Origin: Azoarcus sp.
GTDB taxonomy: Bacteria; Pseudomonadota; Gammaproteobacteria; Burkholderiales; Rhodocyclaceae
Direction: 5' to 3'
DNA: 16,461 nucleotides
Assembly: GCA_031282905.1 (NCBI GenBank)
Contig: JAITCV010000064.1
Location: forward strand, 1 to 16,461
The notes beneath the pieces were generated by a model that made no database searches, was not told where the DNA came from, and was given only the letters and a program-made list of their open reading frames with translations. A program made the position numbers and the translations under genes. Of this stretch, positions 13,710-16,461 are shown in pieces. The number at the start of each line of letters is the position of its first letter. The stretch's first letter is position 1.

Positions 13710-16182
13710 ATTGCAGGCGCAGCGCATTGACGACCACCAGCAGAGAGCTCCCCGCCATGCCGACCCCCGCCATCCAGGGCGTCACCAGCCCCGCCATCGC
13801 CAATGGCACGGCGGAAAAATTGTAGGCAAACGACCACCACAGATTCTGCCCGATGATGCGCACGGTCTTGCGCGCAAGATCGCCCGCGGCGGACAGGGAA
13901 GCCAGATCTTCGTTGAGCAGGACGATATCGGCCTGGTTGCGGGCGAGATCGGTGCCGCTACCCATTGCCACCGACACATGCGCCTGCGCCAGCACGGGCG
14001 CATCATTTACCCCATCCCCCGTCATCGCCACCACCTTGCCCGATTGGGCCTGCAAGCCAACGATGAAGGTCTGCTTGTCCTGTGGCGTCATCCCGCCGTG
14101 GGCATCGGCCACCCCCAGCTCGCGCGCGACCGCCGCCACGACCGCAGGCGCATCGCCGGACAAAATAGTCATGGGAACCCCCGCGCCGGCAAGATGACGA
14201 ATCAGCGCCGCCGCCCCTGGCCGCGGCGCATCGGCAAGACGAAACAACCCCAGCCAACCCTGCGCGTTCCCGAGTGCCACCACCGTACCGCTGTTTTTTT
14301 CCATCTCGGCAAGTTCAGCGGGCAACGGCAAACCCGCGCGCGCGGCAACGAAATCCGCCCGCCCGATCCACACCTGGCGGCCCGCGCAGAATCCTTCCAT
14401 CCCTTGCCCGGTCACCGCCACGACCTGTTCGGCCACTTCGCTCGAGGCGGGCGTCCTGCCCGCGGCCACGGCGCGCAAACCCGCCGCGATCGGATGTTCG
14501 GAACCTTGTTCCAGCGCGGCCGCGAGCGCGCACAGCGCATCTTCATCCAGGCTGCCCAAAGGACGTATTTCCTCCACGCTCATCCGGCCCAGCGTCAGGG
14601 TGCCGGTCTTGTCGAACACATAATGGTTGGCGCGAGCCAAAGTCTCGATTGCGCGCCCGCGCGTCACGAGCACCCCCATGCGTGCCAGCGCGTCGGTCGC
14701 CACCGTCAGCGCGGTCGGCGTCGCCAGCGACAAGGCGCAAGGGCAAGCCACGACCAGCACCGACACGAATACCCACAACGCGCGGGCCGGGTCGATGAAA
14801 TACCAAACCGAACCAGTCACCGCCGCCAGCGCGAGCAAGGTCACGATGAACCAGACCGCGCCCCGCTCGGCCTGGGTTGCCAACCGGGGTTTTTCGGTCG
14901 CCGCGCGCTCCATCAGACGCCTGATCGCCGCCAGCCGGGTACTTTCACCCACCTGCTCGACCCGCAGCACGAGCGGGCTGGAAATATTGATGCTACCGCC
15001 CGTGAGCGCGGCTCCCACCGTCTTCGGCACGGCGCGGCTCTCCCCGGTGAGCAACGCCTCGTTGGTCGCGCTCACCCCGTCGACCACCGTCCCATCGGCC
15101 GGCACCGCCTCGCCCGGACGCACGCGCACATGATCGCCGGGCACGAGTTGCGACACCGGCACCCGCTCGCCCCCCGTTTCCGCTGGCCACCGTGGCAAAC
15201 GTTCGCTGAATGCCGGCAACACCTTGCCCAGTTCCTCGATACCGCGCACCGCCCGCTGCCGCGCCAGCATTTCCAGATAGCGTCCCCCCAGCAGGAAAAA
15301 CACGAACATCGTCACCGAATCGAAATACACCTCCGGCCCGTCGGTCAAGGTCGCCCACAGACTGGCAAGGAAGGCGCTACCCACGCCAAGCGCGACCGGC
15401 ACATCCATCCCCAAGCGGCGCAAACGTATATCGCGCCACGCACGCTGGAAAAACGGCGCCGCCGAATACAGCACCACTGGCAGGGTGAGGAGCAGGCTTG
15501 CCCAGCGCAACAACCGTTCCACATCGGGCGTCATCTCCCCCTCGCCCGCCAGATAGGCCGGTACCGCGTACATCATGACCTGCATCATGCCGAAACCGGC
15601 GACGAACACCCGCCACAGCATCGAGCGCCGTTCACGATCGGCAACTTGCTCCGCGCGCGCCGCGTCGTAAGGATAGGCGCGGTAGCCGATGGCATGGATC
15701 GCCCCCAGGATGTCGGAGAGCTTGATCCGGCGCTCATCCCAGCGCACACGGGCACGCCGGGTCGCATAATTGATCTGTACTGCCGCAACGCCTGCCTGGC
15801 GGGCAATATGCCGCTCGTTGAGCCACACGCAGGCTGCGCAGGTGATGCCTTCGAGGATCAGCGACGCCTCGCGTTCATGCTCGCCGACCGGATGCACGAA
15901 ACTTTGCTGGAATTCGGGATGATCGAAGAGCCCCAGATACCGCAGCGCATCCGGCATGGCTTCCACGCGCGCCTCGGGCATGGCGTCGCGGTGGCGATAA
16001 TAATCGGCCAACCCGTTGTCGACGATGGCCTGCGCCACGGCCTCACACCCCGCGCAGCACATGCGCCGTTGTGTGCCGCCCATGTCTACGTAGAAATGTG
16101 TTTCCGGCGGCACCGGCAGACCGCAGTGGTAACAAGCGTGATTATCGGCAGAAGCCGCTGATGACGGGGAACTCGAACTCAT
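13657..16182 (-). CDS. ccoI: Copper-exporting P1B-type ATPase CcoI (FixI) for cbb3 assembly
   Basis: CcoI moves Cu(I) out of the cytoplasm for insertion into the CuB site of cbb3 oxidase. From the ATG at 16182 it has 841 residues: CYHCGLPVP at 17-25 (typical CcoI N-terminus), CCAGC at 42-46, a heavy-metal domain with GITCAAC at 112-118, membrane helices, LLTGES, the membrane CPC motif in VVACPCALSLATPTAL, the phosphorylation site DKTGTLT, the SEHPIA nucleotide motif and GDGVNDAP. All ATPase essentials are present. The frame is open to an ATG at 16218; neither start has a good ribosome binding site, and I prefer 16182 because homologues begin shortly before CYHCGLP. The C-terminal tail is written by a tandem repeat. 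ccoS follows. Confidence 0.95.
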   Translation of the reverse strand: MSSSSPSSAASADNHACYHCGLPVPPETHFYVDMGGTQRRMCCAGCEAVAQAIVDNGLADYYRHRDAMPEARVEAMPDALRYLGLFDHPEFQQSFVHPVGEHEREASLILEGITCAACVWLNERHIARQAGVAAVQINYATRRARVRWDERRIKLSDILGAIHAIGYRAYPYDAARAEQVADRERRSMLWRVFVAGFGMMQVMMYAVPAYLAGEGEMTPDVERLLRWASLLLTLPVVLYSAAPFFQRAWRDIRLRRLGMDVPVALGVGSAFLASLWATLTDGPEVYFDSVTMFVFFLLGGRYLEMLARQRAVRGIEELGKVLPAFSERLPRWPAETGGERVPVSQLVPGDHVRVRPGEAVPADGTVVDGVSATNEALLTGESRAVPKTVGAALTGGSINISSPLVLRVEQVGESTRLAAIRRLMERAATEKPRLATQAERGAVWFIVTLLALAAVTGSVWYFIDPARALWVFVSVLVVACPCALSLATPTALTVATDALARMGVLVTRGRAIETLARANHYVFDKTGTLTLGRMSVEEIRPLGSLDEDALCALAAALEQGSEHPIAAGLRAVAAGRTPASSEVAEQVVAVTGQGMEGFCAGRQVWIGRADFVAARAGLPLPAELAEMEKNSGTVVALGNAQGWLGLFRLADAPRPGAAALIRHLAGAGVPMTILSGDAPAVVAAVARELGVADAHGGMTPQDKQTFIVGLQAQSGKVVAMTGDGVNDAPVLAQAHVSVAMGSGTDLARNQADIVLLNEDLASLSAAGDLARKTVRIIGQNLWWSFAYNFSAVPLAMAGLVTPWMAGVGMAGSSLLVVVNALRLQYRRKGTDVKATDVKGPT

Positions 16183-16461
16183 GAACAGGGTACAGGCCAG
16201 CCGCCGCGCCGGAACCATCCAGCGCGACCAAAAGGGAAGCGCCCTTGTAGCACATTCGCCCCCGCCCCACCAAACATCAGGAGGGACCTTTTGACGAAGT
16301 TGGCGGTGAGCCGCTCACCATTCACTATCCCGATGCAGAAAAATGATATTTGCATCAGGTGATCCGGACACGCATCCGATCTCATCCCTTTACGAAGCGT
16401 TCCCGCCGAAGAATCGTATTGCCATGATTGGAAAACGCGGAAAGGGATCGTAGAAAAATAA
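16183..16461. other. Region upstream of ccoI, no gene seen
   Basis: No protein-like frame is visible up to the window edge. It contains a 7+1+7 palindrome at 16305-16319. A weak promoter-like pair on the minus strand near 16250-16280 (TTGGTG, 18 bases, TACAAG) could serve ccoI. No FNR box was found here, in contrast to ccoN. Confidence 0.4.
16305..16319. promoter_or_regulatory. Palindrome GGTGAGC-C-GCTCACC upstream of ccoI
   Basis: A perfect 7-bp inverted repeat around one base, about 125 bases before the preferred ccoI start. With a one-base centre it is more plausible as a protein-binding site than as an RNA hairpin. The regulator is unknown. Confidence 0.35.

Noticed and set aside
13711..16161. 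An 816-codon open frame on the plus strand
   Set aside because: Antisense to ccoI; the product is composed of His/Arg/Gly/Gln runs, a shadow of codon bias in the ATPase gene.

Overview
The window looks like chromosomal DNA of a betaproteobacterium, probably a facultatively anaerobic or microaerophilic, polyhydroxyalkanoate-storing member of the Rhodocyclales/Nitrosomonadales range. The evidence is the gene order ccoI-ccoS-ccoNOQP-ccoG-ccoH, a class I PHA synthase, a deoxynucleoside kinase next to panB-panC, and moderately high GC with FNR/ANR-type TTGAT-N4-ATCAA boxes. The taxon is an inference; no rRNA or other phylogenetic marker is present.

Layout. (1) 1-1400, minus strand: the N-terminal 466 residues of a membrane diguanylate cyclase with a periplasmic CxxCH haem motif, HAMP, a cysteine-rich cytoplasmic sensor region and the first residues of a GGDEF domain; it runs off the left edge. 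(2) 1401-2059: a gap with no convincing gene. (3) 2060-4581, plus strand: deoxynucleoside kinase, panB and panC (first two pantothenate steps), with REP-like palindromes between panB and panC and after panC. (4) 4582-4964: convergent intergenic region packed with hairpins, including a bidirectional terminator. (5) 4965-6755, minus strand: phaC. (6) 6974-7417, plus strand: a universal stress protein gene behind an FNR-type class II promoter. (7) 7536-16218, minus strand: the complete cbb3 cytochrome oxidase locus. In transcription order it has ccoI (copper ATPase), ccoS, a candidate small RNA, ccoN, ccoO, ccoQ, ccoP, ccoG, ccoH and a small DUF3149-like membrane protein. A bidirectional terminator shared with usp closes it.

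How it fits together. The cbb3 oxidase is a high-affinity terminal oxidase for low oxygen; CcoI supplies copper, and CcoG, CcoH and CcoS assist assembly. Three FNR-type boxes (upstream of usp, upstream of ccoN, and just after ccoS) each sit about 41-43 bases upstream of a predicted start site, the geometry of FNR-activated class II promoters. This suggests that the stress protein, the oxidase and an intergenic transcript respond together to falling oxygen.

The most interesting candidate is that intergenic transcript: between ccoS and ccoN there is a self-contained unit of FNR box, -10 element, about 100 nt, and a perfect 8-bp hairpin followed by eight T. This is what an oxygen-regulated small RNA gene looks like (functionally comparable to enterobacterial FnrS, but with no sequence resemblance that I can see). 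Other points worth a look are the haem/cysteine double sensor of the diguanylate cyclase, a small REP-like repeat family, a tandem repeat that writes the C-terminus and stop codon of CcoI, and an apparent insertion in CcoO.
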